Source of the DNA: Gari tellinella
Taxonomy: Eukaryota > Mollusca > Bivalvia > Cardiida > Psammobiidae
Length of the DNA: 64,000 nucleotides
Direction of reading: 5' to 3'
Assembly (NCBI GenBank): GCA_922989275.2
Contig: OV277861.1
Span: 25,264,479 to 25,328,478, forward strand
Shown here: positions 11,049 to 22,393 of the stretch, piece after piece
How the letters are laid out: the number at the start of each line of letters is the position of its first letter
How positions within the stretch are numbered: position 1 is the stretch's first letter
Program-made: the position numbers and the translations under genes
Notes under the pieces: model-generated
Told to the model about the DNA's origin: nothing
Seen by the model: only the letters and a program-made list of their open reading frames with translations
Databases searched by the model: none

Positions 11049-11254
11049 ATAGTGTATAACCCCTCTATTACGACCACTAAATGAGAGGCTAATTGATTGT
11101 ATAAAAGACAGGCAACAGTTTAAAACAAGGTGAAGGTAAACCAGAAAGCCCCTAGAGGTTTCTGTTTTACTTCACCTTGATTTAAGCAGTCACCTGTCGT
11201 AAACACATAACAATTAACACAATTTAGTGGCCGTAATAGAGAGGTTGTACTGTA
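11049..11254. mobile_element. 206-bp hairpin MITE (CCCTCTATTACG family)
   Basis: TA-flanked inverted arms: AACCCCTCTATTACGACCAC at the left and GTGGCCGTAATAGAGAGGTT at the right; inner arms AACAAGGTGAAGGTAAACC and TTTACTTCACCTTG meet around CCCCTAGAGG. The whole element can form one long hairpin. Non-coding. Confidence 0.8.
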
Positions 11255-11319
11255 ATGAAATCTGTACTATGCGACCACTAATACGTTGGTGTTAATGTAC
11301 AGAGGAGAAGATAAATAAT

Positions 11320-11535
11320 TATAATTCCCATTTGAACGCAATCGAAACGCAAACACAATTCAATCAAATGTAAAAAATCACATACATGTACTTTGAATTT
11401 TCTAGTGATCAGTGGCAAAGAGGGTGAATCCTGATCAGACACCTGGTTTCCCAGCGTCTGATCGGGCTCTGAATAATTTTACAATAGGCATAACTGTTTT
11501 AGCATATGCACTTTTATTGGGAAATAATAACATCC
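11320..11535 (+). mobile_element. Degenerate TIR-A MITE
   Basis: TTTGAACGCAATCGAAACGC, a decayed PAL-1 (CCTGATCAGACACC ... GTCTGATCGGGCTC) and TTTTATTGGGAAATAATAAC occur in the order of intact TIR-A copies, but both termini are gone. The 128-codon frame 11412-11798 starts inside it and is not a gene. Confidence 0.55.
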
Positions 11536-12376
11536 TTATAGCCTATACGACATGTAACAGCCTAATGCAGGATAAGAAAGTTCCTTTTAGAGCTAGTTTG
11601 CCATATCATGATTATTCTCCTATATTAATCGGTTACCTACCTGGAAAAAAACACTTAGTTTTTTCGCTGAATAGTTTGTTGACACAAGTAATTTATAATG
11701 TGTTTTCTTCCTTGTCGGACAATTTCAGTTTTTGGTTTCAGAGACTTGCATTATTTAGATGTTTCTTTCAAACTGTAGAAGGATATCGTTTTCCTTAAAG
11801 AGATAGTATCGCTGAATTACCATAATTAAATCATATAAAAGAGAGACTCTATAGTTAAGGTTGAGAACCCCTAAAGTGATCGGGTCAATGTCGGTCAATA
11901 TCGGAAACTCTACGCAGAGCGATCGGTCATTCTCGTCAACTGTCGACCCGTTCCGAACTATGCTACGGTTATACTTTTCCCTACTAACATATCTCCCGGG
12001 TTTAGTATAAGGGAACGGCTATACTGTTTCCTATACATACTTATAGTCTCTACAGCGACATGAAAGAGCGCTTGAAATTTTATCTCTGAATTTGGTTTTT
12101 TGTTTTGGACACGCTATTTCCATGAAACCTATGAATGATGCTGATGTCAAACTTGACACAATTAGCGTTACGTTGGGACACTCTTGTCCAGGTTTCATAA
12201 CTCTTGTACAAAATTTGACAGAATTTTGCCCATGTTCAACTCGAAAGTTTGTTCCTTAGTTTGGACAACCTTGTCTGGACATGCCACTTTCTTGTTAAAA
12301 ACAACAACATCTTCTCGACTGTATTCAGGTTAGGGCCTAGCACACATTGCAAGTCACTCGCACAGTATCAGTAACT
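11536..12376. other. Unassigned intergenic DNA
   Basis: No recognisable gene or repeat. GTATACTTTTCCCTA and GGCTATACTGTTTCC near 11970-12030 are weakly repeated; nothing more can be said. Confidence 0.4.
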
Positions 12377-12594
12377 TTAAGCCCTTTACTGCCATGACTT
12401 CATCATCTTTAAACAATTGTCGTCTGTTTCCATTTTTTAAATTCCATTTTTTAGATATTCTGAATTAAAAAAATATAAAACTGACTGTCAAACAGTTTGG
12501 ATTCTTATCAAACGCCGCGTTACGCGACGTGTGATCAGGATCCAGCTGTTGCAAATAACCATTGTACTCGGGGCATGGCGGCTAAGAAGTTAAC
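12377..12594. mobile_element. PAL-1 element with TTAA..CCCTTTACTGCCATG ends
   Basis: Left end TTAAGCCCTTTACTGCC and right end GGCGGCTAAGAAGTTAA are inverted relatives; PAL-1 lies at 12488-12552. Same architecture as 31829-32076 and 59392-59602. Non-coding. After it, 12595-12880 shows nothing recognisable. Confidence 0.6.
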
Positions 12595-12879
12595 GTGTTG
12601 GGCCTCATGAAATTCTATATCGCTACAGCTGCGGTCCGGGGAATTTATGCGAAATTTGACGAAAACTAGTAAACACCCAACAAAGAGATTGTATGTAAGA
12701 AAGCATATCATTATAAAAAACACTAGGATTTAGAGACCTAAACGCTACTTTAAATAGTGGTCGCTTAATGCCAAATTAAGTATCATCGCGTGCTTGGCTA
12801 TGGCAAGAGGTATCGTTTTCAAGCATCATAGTACTTATTGTATATATGAGTTAAACATATTTGAGGGGTACATTGTTGA

Positions 12880-13100
12880 AATCAGGTAATTGTGTCAAGA
12901 GTTACCTGTCCTTGATTTACTCCGATATGCTAGAAAAGGTCATGTTTCAATATTGTTAACACTAAAGTGTCTACAACTTTTAATGGATTTAGATTCAGCT
13001 TGTTTTGATTACATGTATGGGTGAAGCTCAAAGGTAAAACTATAAAGTTCAATTGAATAAGATGGGCGTTATCAGGGTCTGCAATACCTTCTTTTTGTCC
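12880..13100 (+). repeat. 3' fragment of HEAD-1 repeat
   Basis: Matches the last 210 bp of the copy at 16988-18093: TTGATTTACTCCGATATGC, AATGGATTTAGATTCA, GCGTTATCAGGGTCTGCA. The typical head and tandem body are missing. Confidence 0.6.
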
Positions 13101-14347
13101 TTTTGTCTCAATTTGATCTTGTAGTCTGTGTGACAGGATGTACCTATTAAATATCCATCATTCAACTAAAACCACTACAGGAGGGCTATGTCGTTTGCCA
13201 ACGCTTGCTATGTTATATCTTACTATGGGCCTTGGTCATTATTCGATGTCATAGAATGACCCCAAAGTCATTAATTAACGCATATCGCATAAAGACTCCA
13301 ACTGCCAGTTTTCGATGTCGCAGAAGACTCCCCGTTCAAATAATTACTGTTGTAGAATGACCCCACCTCAGCCAGGTCATTTATTAACCGATATCGTAGA
13401 AAGACTTCCCTTCAAAATGGAAGGATGATCCGGACATTATTCTGTCTCAAATAATGTCCAACAAGCCATGCTCTGTCAGCAAGTTCGACCTATTCGAACT
13501 TATAGAATGCCCCCTAGTCATAACTCGATGTGAAAGAATAACCCGCCATGGTCGCGATCAGCTCCCTGATAGTTCATGCATGTCAGATTACTTAATAGCT
13601 TATACATGTACATTATACTAATTTATAATTAGTGTCAGCTAAATGAAGTATCCTTCAAAAAAATTCTGTTTTGTACTATTATTATAAAATCTATACTTTG
13701 AACAATTTAAGGAGTTTCGAAATAGTCACACGCTGCCATGTTTCTGATATGTCACATTGTGATAGGACGACAGTCTTTAAAGTGGATGTTTTTGTACATA
13801 CGCTATAACAATAGCCACACGAGAAACTATCGAAACAAAGCAGAAATAAATCCATATTTAATATCATGCAGTCCATGATCGAACCCGGACGTTTGCGTGG
13901 CACTCTAATACCATAAGCACCAAGCTAAAGATTGGAATCCCTGATTGAGAAGTTAGGTATTGCATCTAGCATTCGTCGCTTTGCTAGAGAACACGCACTG
14001 AGATGGACGTATGGGGTGTAACATGCCCATCTTGGTATGTACGCTCGTTAAATGAGCAACAAAGACATTTTGGCATTAAAGCCATTTTCGCATTTTAGAA
14101 GCCATTTTCTGCATTAGGAAGTTTATCCCGGACATGGAGACGGCTGGTGTATGGTGTAACATTGAGATGTTCCGGCGGTTCTATCAGGAGCTAAGGGGTC
14201 AAGGCAAGGTAGATATACGCCAAAAAGCATTCTATTATAACAAAAATTAGGTTTGTGTAAGAGAGAGAGAGAGAGAGAGGGGGGGTTCAGGCCCTTTAAA
14301 TTTGGCCTACACGTAGATTTCCTCCAAGCTACGGCCCTGAGTAAGGT
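13101..14347. other. Intergenic DNA with degenerate repeats and a GA microsatellite
   Basis: 13200-13560 repeats ATGTCATAGAATGACCCC-like phrases imperfectly. A (GA)n tract is at 14261-14279, followed by G8. No gene. Confidence 0.45.
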
Positions 14348-15102
14348 GTTTTTGTTTGTTTTTAACTGTATCTACCGGTCAGTAATGTCTATTATATGAA
14401 GGTGGAAGTCTGTAGTCAGTATCTAGATATATTATATTCTAGATCTAGATCCTATTTATTCCGACCTGTTAGCAATGTCTGATGTATTGGAATGGAATTA
14501 CAATTTCTTTTAAAAAATTGTATCTGAGTTGACTAGATGCCACTATACCGGTCTGCTATCTATACATATAAGATCTATAAGTTCTAGATTCTAGATCTAT
14601 ATCTAAAATATTTTTCCCCAACCGATTAGCAGTGTCTATAGAATTGGGAATGCAATTTAAAAAAAATAAAAAAAATAGATCTATATGGATTGTCTCTAGG
14701 CATCTACCGATCTGCTATCTATTATTATAATAGTAGATAGACAGACCGGTAGATGCCCATCGTCAAGCTATCTATTTTTTTTTTGTTATTCCAATCCCAT
14801 ACAATAGACATTGCTAACCGGTTGGGGGTAATTTTTTTTATAGATCAAGAATCTATATCTAATAGATTTTATACTAATAGATAGCAGACCGGTATATGTA
14901 GAGGCATAGAATCAACTCACATACTTTTTTTTATATCCATTCCTATACAAAAGACATTGCTAACCGACCAGGAAAAATAGGATCTAGATCCAGAATCTAA
15001 TAAATAGAGACTATAAAGTGTACACATCTAGACTTCCCCCTTCATATTGATCTAGTAGACATTACTTACCGGTAGATACAGTTCAAACAAACAAAATAAC
15101 AA
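14348..15102. repeat. 755-bp inverted repeat (long hairpin)
   Basis: Arms of about 365 bp pair around TTATTATAATAG near 14725. The left arm begins TTTTTGTTTGTTTTTAACTG, and the right arm ends CAGTTCAAACAAACAAAATA. Each arm contains two related sub-units with ACCGGTCTGCTATCTAT, AGATCTATA and AGCAATGTCT, so four units are present, two in each orientation. No coding frame, no obvious target duplication. Confidence 0.85.
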
Positions 15103-15409
15103 AACATTATTATAGATAGTCTATAGACATGTAGAGACTTAGAATGTTCGGTAGAGGTTTACATACAGTAAACACATACACATATTAAGTCCATGACTCT
15201 GGTGCCAGTGATTCAGAGAAATTTTTTAATGTTCGTACTATTCAGTAATTAGATGGAAAACGTTTTCCCATCCACTGGCGACACTATTCTTAAGCGAGGA
15301 AAATAATTTAGACAAAGCTGGTAGAGTAGTTTCAGAGAAGAAGAAAATTCAAAATTTACTTTCTAAGCTATCATAGGTTTATGATTCCTTTCTTGGACAC
15401 TTTATAGTT

Positions 15410-15960
15410 CGGAAGGAGAATGTAACTGTACAGTTACTGGTCTACTGGAAGCCAACATATACGGACCAATATCTGCATTTTGATTTGCATCATCTATTAG
15501 CGCATAAACTCAGTGTTATTTGGACCCTTATGGACAGGTATTATCCAGTTGCGACAGAAACATGGACCAAACAGGACATCGAACACATCAGTGACGCTCT
15601 TAAGGCATGTGGTTATCCACAACGGAACATTAGGTGGAGATCAAGAGGAGAGACATTAACAGGAGGGATAATGGGGAGAGAGATACTGAAAGAAGTTTAA
15701 AATAAGGTATGTGGTTATACCGTATGTCAAGAATGGATCGGAGGAGTTGGCAAGAATGTTTCGGAACCCTGCTATAAGGATTGCTATGAAGCCCATTGAC
15801 ATCCTTCGATATGAGCTGGTGCTCTTAAAAAACGAAAAGCGGAGTAGTATGTAAATGTGTTTACCGCATACTGTGAAAAACCTGTAATGCGTTATACATT
15901 ATACATCGGTGAGACAGGCAACAGCTCGTGACGAGGCTCAATACCCTTAGAAAAGAGTCA
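15410..15960 (+). pseudogene. Decayed GIY-YIG-type Penelope element
   Basis: Broken frames on the plus strand read VYWKPTYTDQYLHF, HKLSVIWTL and ALKACGYP (15440-15620), then PYVKNGSEELARMFRN (about 15720-15770), then after another shift CVYRI and YIGETG (about 15855-15930). This order is the thumb of a Penelope RT followed by the GIY-YIG endonuclease. The longest open stretch is 15485-15700. Several stops and shifts make it non-functional. It is a different lineage from the RT at 3837-4834. The RT core upstream (15103-15400) is not recognisable. Confidence 0.75.
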
Positions 15961-16565
15961 GTCATCAGTCCGAATGTCTTCACTAGATCAGGGCGTAAGG
16001 CATCTTAGATAAGAAAAAAGTGAAGCGACTTTACATATATATATATGTACCCAAAAAAGTATAAGCTGTGTGGGAAAGAAATAATGCAAAACGACCTAGA
16101 TCTATGTCGTCGCATTTGGCATCGGTGAAAATAGATGGATGGGGTAACTAAAATAAAATAATTGACGTTTAGGTAATGATTTCATCAACATGATTCCCAT
16201 TTTTAGATACAGGAAGAATGTGTCTACAGTTTACCAACAAAAAGTAAAAAAACAATTCATCCAGAAGGGCCCTTTTCGCGCGGCGGGTCATATATTACTT
16301 TTTTGTGTATGTCTCAGAAGTTTTAGAGGTATCTCCGTTTACACATTTTAACAAAAATGTTTTAGTTGCAATTGGCTTTTGTAACCAAATTTCATTTGAA
16401 GCTTTCTCAATAGACATGGACAATTATATTTTTAAAAAAATTGGTTTGGGTCGGATAATTATTATGTTGAGTTAAAACCTATTCTTTTTAAAAAGAAATA
16501 TCGTTTAAAGACTACAAATTCAGTCATGTTTTACCTTTTGTAGCCGAATGTTATATGTAGCTTCC
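15961..16565. other. Unassigned intergenic DNA
   Basis: No gene or repeat recognised. The stretch may hold further decayed 3' parts of the Penelope element, but I cannot show it. Confidence 0.35.
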
Positions 16566-16608
16566 TTATTATCCCATTTGTGCCCATGATTTCATATATG
16601 GGACATAG

Positions 16609-16675
16609 GCAAACAGTGTAGACTCTGATCAGACGCCGCATTATGCGGCGTCTGATCAGAGTCTACACTGTTTGC
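16609..16675. repeat. PAL-1 palindrome, perfect 33-bp arms
   Basis: Left arm 16609-16641 and right arm 16643-16675 are exact reverse complements around one base. Arm sequence runs GCAAACAGTGTAGACTC then TGATCAGACGCCGCAT. This variant has GTGTAGACTC where most copies have GTTTGGATCC, and both arms carry the change. It lies within a wider element, about 16566-16797, bounded by TTATTATCCCATTTG and AAATGGGTTAA. Confidence 0.95.
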
Positions 16676-16987
16676 TGATAGGAATTTCAATATAAAACAA
16701 AATGAAAATGAAAATTTGACCAGGCATCCCTTTGATAAAAAATGGACTAATCCAATATTTAAACATGGAAGAATCCACTGGGTATAAATGGGTTAAGCTG
16801 GAAAGATGCTTAGTAATTTTGGTTTCGGTTCAATGAAGTTTTCTCGAGTTATGCTTGTTTACATTAATAGCATTTTACGGCTTAGCCCGTTTTTCAGATG
16901 ATAACTATACTTCTATTCTGGTTGCCGTATTGGAAGCCAATTTCATAGTAAGCTTTCTTATACATGAAAGACACCTACCGGTATAGA

Positions 16988-18093
16988 TTTTTAGCTCACC
17001 TGAGCTAGCTCAGGGTGAGCTTTTGCAATCCTTGAATGTCCGGCGTCCGTCGTCCGTCGTTAGTCGTTCGTCGTCAACAATTTTAGTGTTTACACTCTGC
17101 AGGCCACAATATTTATCCAATCTTTCTCAAACTTGCTCAGATTGTTTATTACTATAAGAGTTCGGATGAGTTTGATTATAGTTGATATCGGACAAATAGA
17201 TCAAGAGATATCTACCTTTGAATTGCTGAAAATGCCATATTTAACAGTGTTTACACTCTAGAGGCCACACTTTTAATCCAATCTATCTCAAACTTGCTCA
17301 GATTGTATATGACTATAAGAGTTCAGATGAGTTCGATTATGGTTGAAATCGGACTCATAGGTCGAGAGTTATCTACCGTTGAATTGCTGAAAATGCCATA
17401 TTTAACAATGTTTACACTCTAGAGGCCACAATTTTTATCAAATCTTTCTTAAACTTGCTCAGATTGTATATTACTATAAGAGTTTGGATGAGTTTGATTA
17501 TGATTGAAATCGGACTAATAGGTCAAGATTAATCTACCTTTGAATTGATATAAAGCTATATTTAACGGTGTTTACACTCTAGAGGCAACAATTTTTATCC
17601 AATCTTTCTCAAACTTTCTCAGATTGTATATGACCATAAGAGTTCAGATGAGTTTGATTATGTTTGAAATCGGACCAATAAGTCAAGTCTTATCTGCCCT
17701 TGAATTGCTGAAAATGTCATATCTAACAGTGTTTACACTCTTGCAACTACAGTTTTCAATGGATTTCAATTATACTTGCACACAATGTATATAGCTATAA
17801 GTTCTCGAAGGAGTGCAATTATTGTTGAAATCTAATAATTGTTGCAAGAGTCATATGCCCTTAATATACTTTGAAATGCTAGGAAAGGCTTTGTTTCAGT
17901 ATTATTTAGGCTCTTGTTATCTGCCCTTGATGTACTCTACTATACCAGAGTAGGTCGTATTCCAATGCTGTTTACATGCTATACTACAAATTTGAATGGA
18001 TTTAGAATGAAACAGGAGAAATGTAAAGGTAAAGCTATCGGGCTTCATTACAAATGGTGAGCGATATCAGGGCCTTCAGACCCTCTTGTTGTT
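16988..18093 (+). repeat. HEAD-1 repeat with 161-bp tandem array
   Basis: Head TTTTAGCTCACCTGAGC and GTCCGTCGTC stretch, then five units starting GTGTTTACACTCT at 17086, 17247, 17408, 17568 and 17729 (period 160-161). Each unit has ACTTGCTCAGATTGTATAT and GAAATCGGAC. The tail GTGAGCGATATCAGGGCC and ACCCTCTTGTTG ends near 18093. Confidence 0.85.
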
Positions 18094-18479
18094 CTAGTCT
18101 GATGATATTTATATACATTTTTTTTAAAAAATTTTCCATACAATAACTTTAGTTCTTTATGAGGTTTTAATACTAAATGTCATAGTTAGTTTTCTCATAA
18201 TATAGGTAAGACACCGACTGATTTGAGTTATGGTCTGGTGCTCTTTAAAGCAGTTTTGCCCCTTTACATACTTAGACTTTTACTGTTCAAACTGGTTTCG
18301 GGATTATTACTCTATGTATGTTTGCCTTATTGAAACCGAATTTCATACTTAGTTTTCTCATCATATAGAAAAGACACTTACTAGGTTTAATTCTGTTCTG
18401 ATGATTAAACATGCGCTACACTATCACTACAATTTTAAATTCCAAATTACCATGTACGGAAAATGACTAAATCCGCTGG
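18094..18479. other. Unassigned intergenic DNA
   Basis: AT-rich; TTTCATACTTAGTTTTCTCATC and a similar phrase near 18185 are repeated, perhaps a decayed repeat. No gene. Confidence 0.35.
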
Positions 18480-18768
18480 CGGTCATATATTTTTGAAGGA
18501 ATCAAATTCTTTCATCAACTACGAAAGACTGTCAATAGAGAGATATTTCTGCGAAACAATATTGAAATTGTGATTTTTTTTAAGATTTGGTGCATCGTTA
18601 CCATGGTAACAAGTGGAATAACTCCATCTAAACATTAGCAAGTATTACTTTTCCTCGCCTTTGATGCTACTGAAAAGTGTTGTTGCGATTGGGCCATTGG
18701 TTTCAGATGAGACGGACGGACGCTGGACAAAATACGATCACAATAGCTCACATGTGAGCTAAAACTGA
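18480..18768 (-). repeat. HEAD-1-like repeat on the minus strand
   Basis: At the right end, read on the minus strand, TTTTAGCTCACATGTGAGC is followed by ATTGTGATCG and a CGTCCGTCCGTC stretch, the usual order of the head. The left boundary is uncertain. A decayed PAL-1 follows at about 18868-18942. Confidence 0.55.
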
Positions 18769-19450
18769 ATGAAACTGAAATCCTGAATACAATCTATCTT
18801 ACATGTAAGTATCAATTTAGAAAATGAAATCTTAAAGACAGCTGTTTCTTTTTTCTTCTGAGTGGAAAACAGCTTGAATCCTGATCCTGGTCAAGACGCC
18901 GGGTTATCCGACATTTTGTCCGACTCCTAATGGTATGCAATGGACATAAGATCTTCTGTATAAAAGTGCTCATTGGGCAATATTTACATTCGCCCTATCT
19001 CTTTCCATTGTAAAAATCGGTGTTCATTTCTTATAGACAGTCAAACCTTAGGAGGCGGAGCTTAGGGTTAAGTCGCTGCGCATTAATCTTCACTACTCTA
19101 AAATTAGAAATCCACGTCGTATTTGACCTAGATTGAATCTAGTTTATTTCCCCATCTTTTTTTTAAACACTAAATATCAATATAATATATAGATTTTATA
19201 TTCATATTGATATATATTATTTACACTAATTGTGAAAAAAAGTAGGAAGCGCTCCGAAACTTTGTCCGTCTGCTACGATTTTTTTTTTAATTTGAGAACT
19301 ATATTATCTGTTGGTCACGTGACTTGTGAATGGACGTGTTTTAGATCGAGAGCAACAAAATAATGTTTTCTGCTTAATTTCCGAGATAATTTATACAAAC
19401 ATTTAGTTTGAAATAGTGCATCTGGATATATAAAACTATTGTGACGTTAT

Positions 19451-20473
19451 GTGAGGATGACAAAGTGGAAATCTAATAGAAAAGGAGCAGATAAACGAAA
19501 GAAAAGTAGTGACAGTAGTGAAGTACAAAGCAAATCATCCCGCGTGGGAGGCTCGTCGGGGGAACCTAGGGAACATGAAGTAAGTGGCATTAACGCAAGC
19601 ATAAGTGACGTTCTAAAGCAGAGTAACGATGTTCTTTATAACAATGTAAAGGAGTGCAGATCAGTAGAAGGCCAGGATCTAGATATTTCGACGGCGTCGG
19701 TTTTTGATTCTGTAGAAAGTACATGTAACTCGGGATATAAAGAGTCCAATATGGCGACCGGTGGTAAAGAGAGCCCCAGTAACAGCGAGTTAATGTCAAA
19801 TTTAAGATCCATGGACAAAAAACTTGAAAGACTTGATACTGTGGAGAAAAAGATAGATAAGTTTGAGACCGAGCTAAAAAGTATTTGGAAATTCATTCAT
19901 GACAATCAGTTAAAGCTAGAGGACAGAATCACCAGAGTAGAGAACACCATTGAAAACAGTGACTTCTCATCAGCGTTAATGGCAGATAAAGTCTCCGAGT
20001 TACAAAGGGCTACTGACAGAGCCAAGGAAGATCTATTATATATGCAGTCTCAGTCAATGAGGAACAACCTTCTGTTTTCAAATATACAGGAAGATAACAG
20101 AGAATCAGGGGAAGAAACGGAGGGGAAACTCAGGAAATTTATGGTGGATAAATTACTGTTGGCAAGTGACACAGTTGAGCAAATAAAGTTCGAGAGAGTA
20201 CACCGTATGGGCCGCTCGTCTGGTGTAAACGCAGGAAGGCTGATCGTTGCCAAATTCACATACTTCAAAGATAGAGAGATGGTAAAAAGAGAAAGACGAA
20301 AACTTAAAGGAACTAACTTTTTCATAAGTGAGCAGTTTCCGAAGGAAATAGTTGATAAACGAAAGCAGTTACAACCTAAACTAAGGGAAGCAAGAGCGGA
20401 TGGCAAGCCTGCTTGGATTTCCTATGATACGCTATATATAGACGGAAGAGCGATTAAAGACGCCACTCGGTAG
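19451..20473 (+). CDS. LINE ORF1 protein (coiled coil, RRM, C-terminal domain)
   Basis: A 340-residue protein with the layout of L1-like ORF1p, an RNA-binding chaperone that coats LINE RNA in the cytoplasm. Residues 1-110 are polar, Lys/Ser-rich and probably disordered. About 110-205 carries heptad leucines (LRSMDKKLERLDTVEKK) and is predicted coiled coil, the trimerisation part in L1. About 205-285 contains NNLLFSNI and ERVHRMGR, as in the RRM. The end (FISEQFPKEIV, LQPKLREAR, YDTLYIDGR) matches the C-terminal domain. The frame is uninterrupted although ORF2, 18 bp downstream, is broken. The start at 19451 is the first ATG of the frame. A nearby in-frame Met (MTKW) is an alternative. Confidence 0.85.
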   Translation: MRMTKWKSNRKGADKRKKSSDSSEVQSKSSRVGGSSGEPREHEVSGINASISDVLKQSNDVLYNNVKECRSVEGQDLDISTASVFDSVESTCNSGYKESNMATGGKESPSNSELMSNLRSMDKKLERLDTVEKKIDKFETELKSIWKFIHDNQLKLEDRITRVENTIENSDFSSALMADKVSELQRATDRAKEDLLYMQSQSMRNNLLFSNIQEDNRESGEETEGKLRKFMVDKLLLASDTVEQIKFERVHRMGRSSGVNAGRLIVAKFTYFKDREMVKRERRKLKGTNFFISEQFPKEIVDKRKQLQPKLREARADGKPAWISYDTLYIDGRAIKDATR

Positions 20474-20491
20474 GGATGTAGACGAGATGAG

Positions 20492-22393
20492 TTGAATGTG
20501 TGTGCATGGAACTGTAAAGGGCTAACACAGCATAAATTAGATTCTTCAGAATTTACTGATATATTTATAAGAAATGACATAGTTTTTCTATATGAATCAT
20601 GGACGCATAGTTTAAGTAATATTGATATTCAAGGTTTTAAGTCTTATAACTATTACAGACATTTCCAGCATAAACGAGCGAGACGACACAGTGGTGGCAT
20701 TGTAGTTTATATTAATAACAACATATCTAAAGGCATTTCAGTTGTAAGAAATCATTTGAACACTATAATTTGGTTAAGACTTGATAGACACTTTTTCAGG
20801 TTAAAAGAGGACGCATATATATGTGGTGTTTATATCTGGGGCGAAGATTCGCCTATGTATAATATTGAAAATGTTGACCTGCATAATTCATTAGAAAATG
20901 ATGTTTTATATTTCGACAGCTTAGGATCTACTTGAGTCATAGGTGATTTTAATGGTCGAGTCGGTCGAAGGAATGATTTTATTAGCTTTGACAGACATAT
21001 TGATCAAATTGATTTTGATGATTATGTTCCCGATCGCCCCTTGCAAGGGCCTCTACGGATTGTGTATGTAACACTCAGGGAATTAAAACCCTTGATCTAT
21101 GTAAATCTACTGCATTGCGCATAGCTAATTGAAGATTAGGCCACGATGAGATGATAGGTAAATGTACTTATATTTGCACGAGAAGTTCGTCTGTTATTGA
21201 TTACTTGTTACTTCATGAACGACATTTTATAGATGTGAACAGTTTTAACGTAGGGGATTTCAACCACTGGTCTGATCACGCACCGCTTTACTTTTCTTTG
21301 TCGTGCAAAAAGCCTGTTGTTACGGCTGAACATCATGATTTCACTTTGTATAAATGGGACGTTGAGGGACGAGATAGCTTTCGGAGGAATCTAATCGCTA
21401 AATTGCCTGAACTGAATAGAGTTACCTCGAGCCTTGACGGTCCGGACCGTTTATCTGTAAATAGTTGTGTAACAGAAATGGTGGCGTTATTGCGATCAGT
21501 GGCTGACCCATTGTTTTCTAAACATGTAAACGTTAACAAAACTTATACTCGCAAGAAATGTGATTGGTTTGATAATGATTGCTATGCAGCAAAACTTGAA
21601 TACCGTAATGCTTTAATTAATTTTAACAGTAACAGGTCGCATGAAAATAGACTGCAATTTTGTGAAAAAAAGAAGTTTTATAAAGACATGATTATTCGTA
21701 AACGGCGTGCTTTTAAAAACAAAAAGATAAAGCAAATGGAAATGTTACGACATTCTAGGCCTAAAGAGTTTTGGTCATTTTTCCGTAAGAAGCTGCCTGC
21801 TGATAATAATATAAGCATTGAAGAATATTTTGATTATTTTAAAGGCTTAACGGGGAGTAACGTAGACAACGAAAATGTTCAAGCTGATGCGTTTTGTTCG
21901 GAATTTGATTTTAACAACACTAGCTGCAATTTTGAAGAGTTAAATACAGAGATAACTGTTAATGAAATTCAGGCAGTGATAGATAAATTAAAGCATGGAA
22001 AGGCTATGGGCGGTGATTTATTAATGAAATCTTACTTCATAGAATCTATTGACATACTTGGTTCTCACTTGTGTGATCTTTTAATGCTATATTTAACTCT
22101 GGTGTTTACCCAGATGCTTGGACAGAGACTATAGTTGTACCTTTGTTTAAAAAGGGTGATCGTGATAATGTTTCAAATTACCGTGGTATTGCTCTGATAA
22201 GTTGTTTAGCAAAAATATTTACTGGTGTCCTAAATAATAGAATGTCTAAATGGTGTGAGGAAAATAACACTATTTCTGATTCTCAGTTTGGCTTTAGACC
22301 TGGTCGGTCTACGGTTGATGCTTGCTTTATACTTCAAGCAATTATACAGAAAACTTTGAATGCTAATAATAGATTGTATTGTGCTTTTATTGA
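20492..22393 (+). pseudogene. LINE ORF2, endonuclease and first part of reverse transcriptase (broken)
   Basis: ORF2 encodes the target-nicking endonuclease and RT. Three frames cover this part: 20492-20935, 21151-22134, 22143-22397. Endonuclease landmarks are CAWNCKGL (about residue 4), SGGIVVYIN, GDFNGRVG (about 20943, just after a stop), SVIDYLL and the catalytic SDHAPL near 21271. RT landmarks are FKKGDRDNVSNYRGIALIS and FGFRPGRST (RT motifs 1-2). Stops and frameshifts near 20936, 21050-21150 and 22130 inactivate it. At FID (about 22393) the frame is cut by a 2.15-kb insertion and resumes at LKRAFDS (24551). Confidence 0.85.

Noticed and set aside
11412..11798. 128-codon frame, hydrophobic in part
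   Set aside because: Begins in a degenerate MITE; AT-rich downstream; no motif or splice context.
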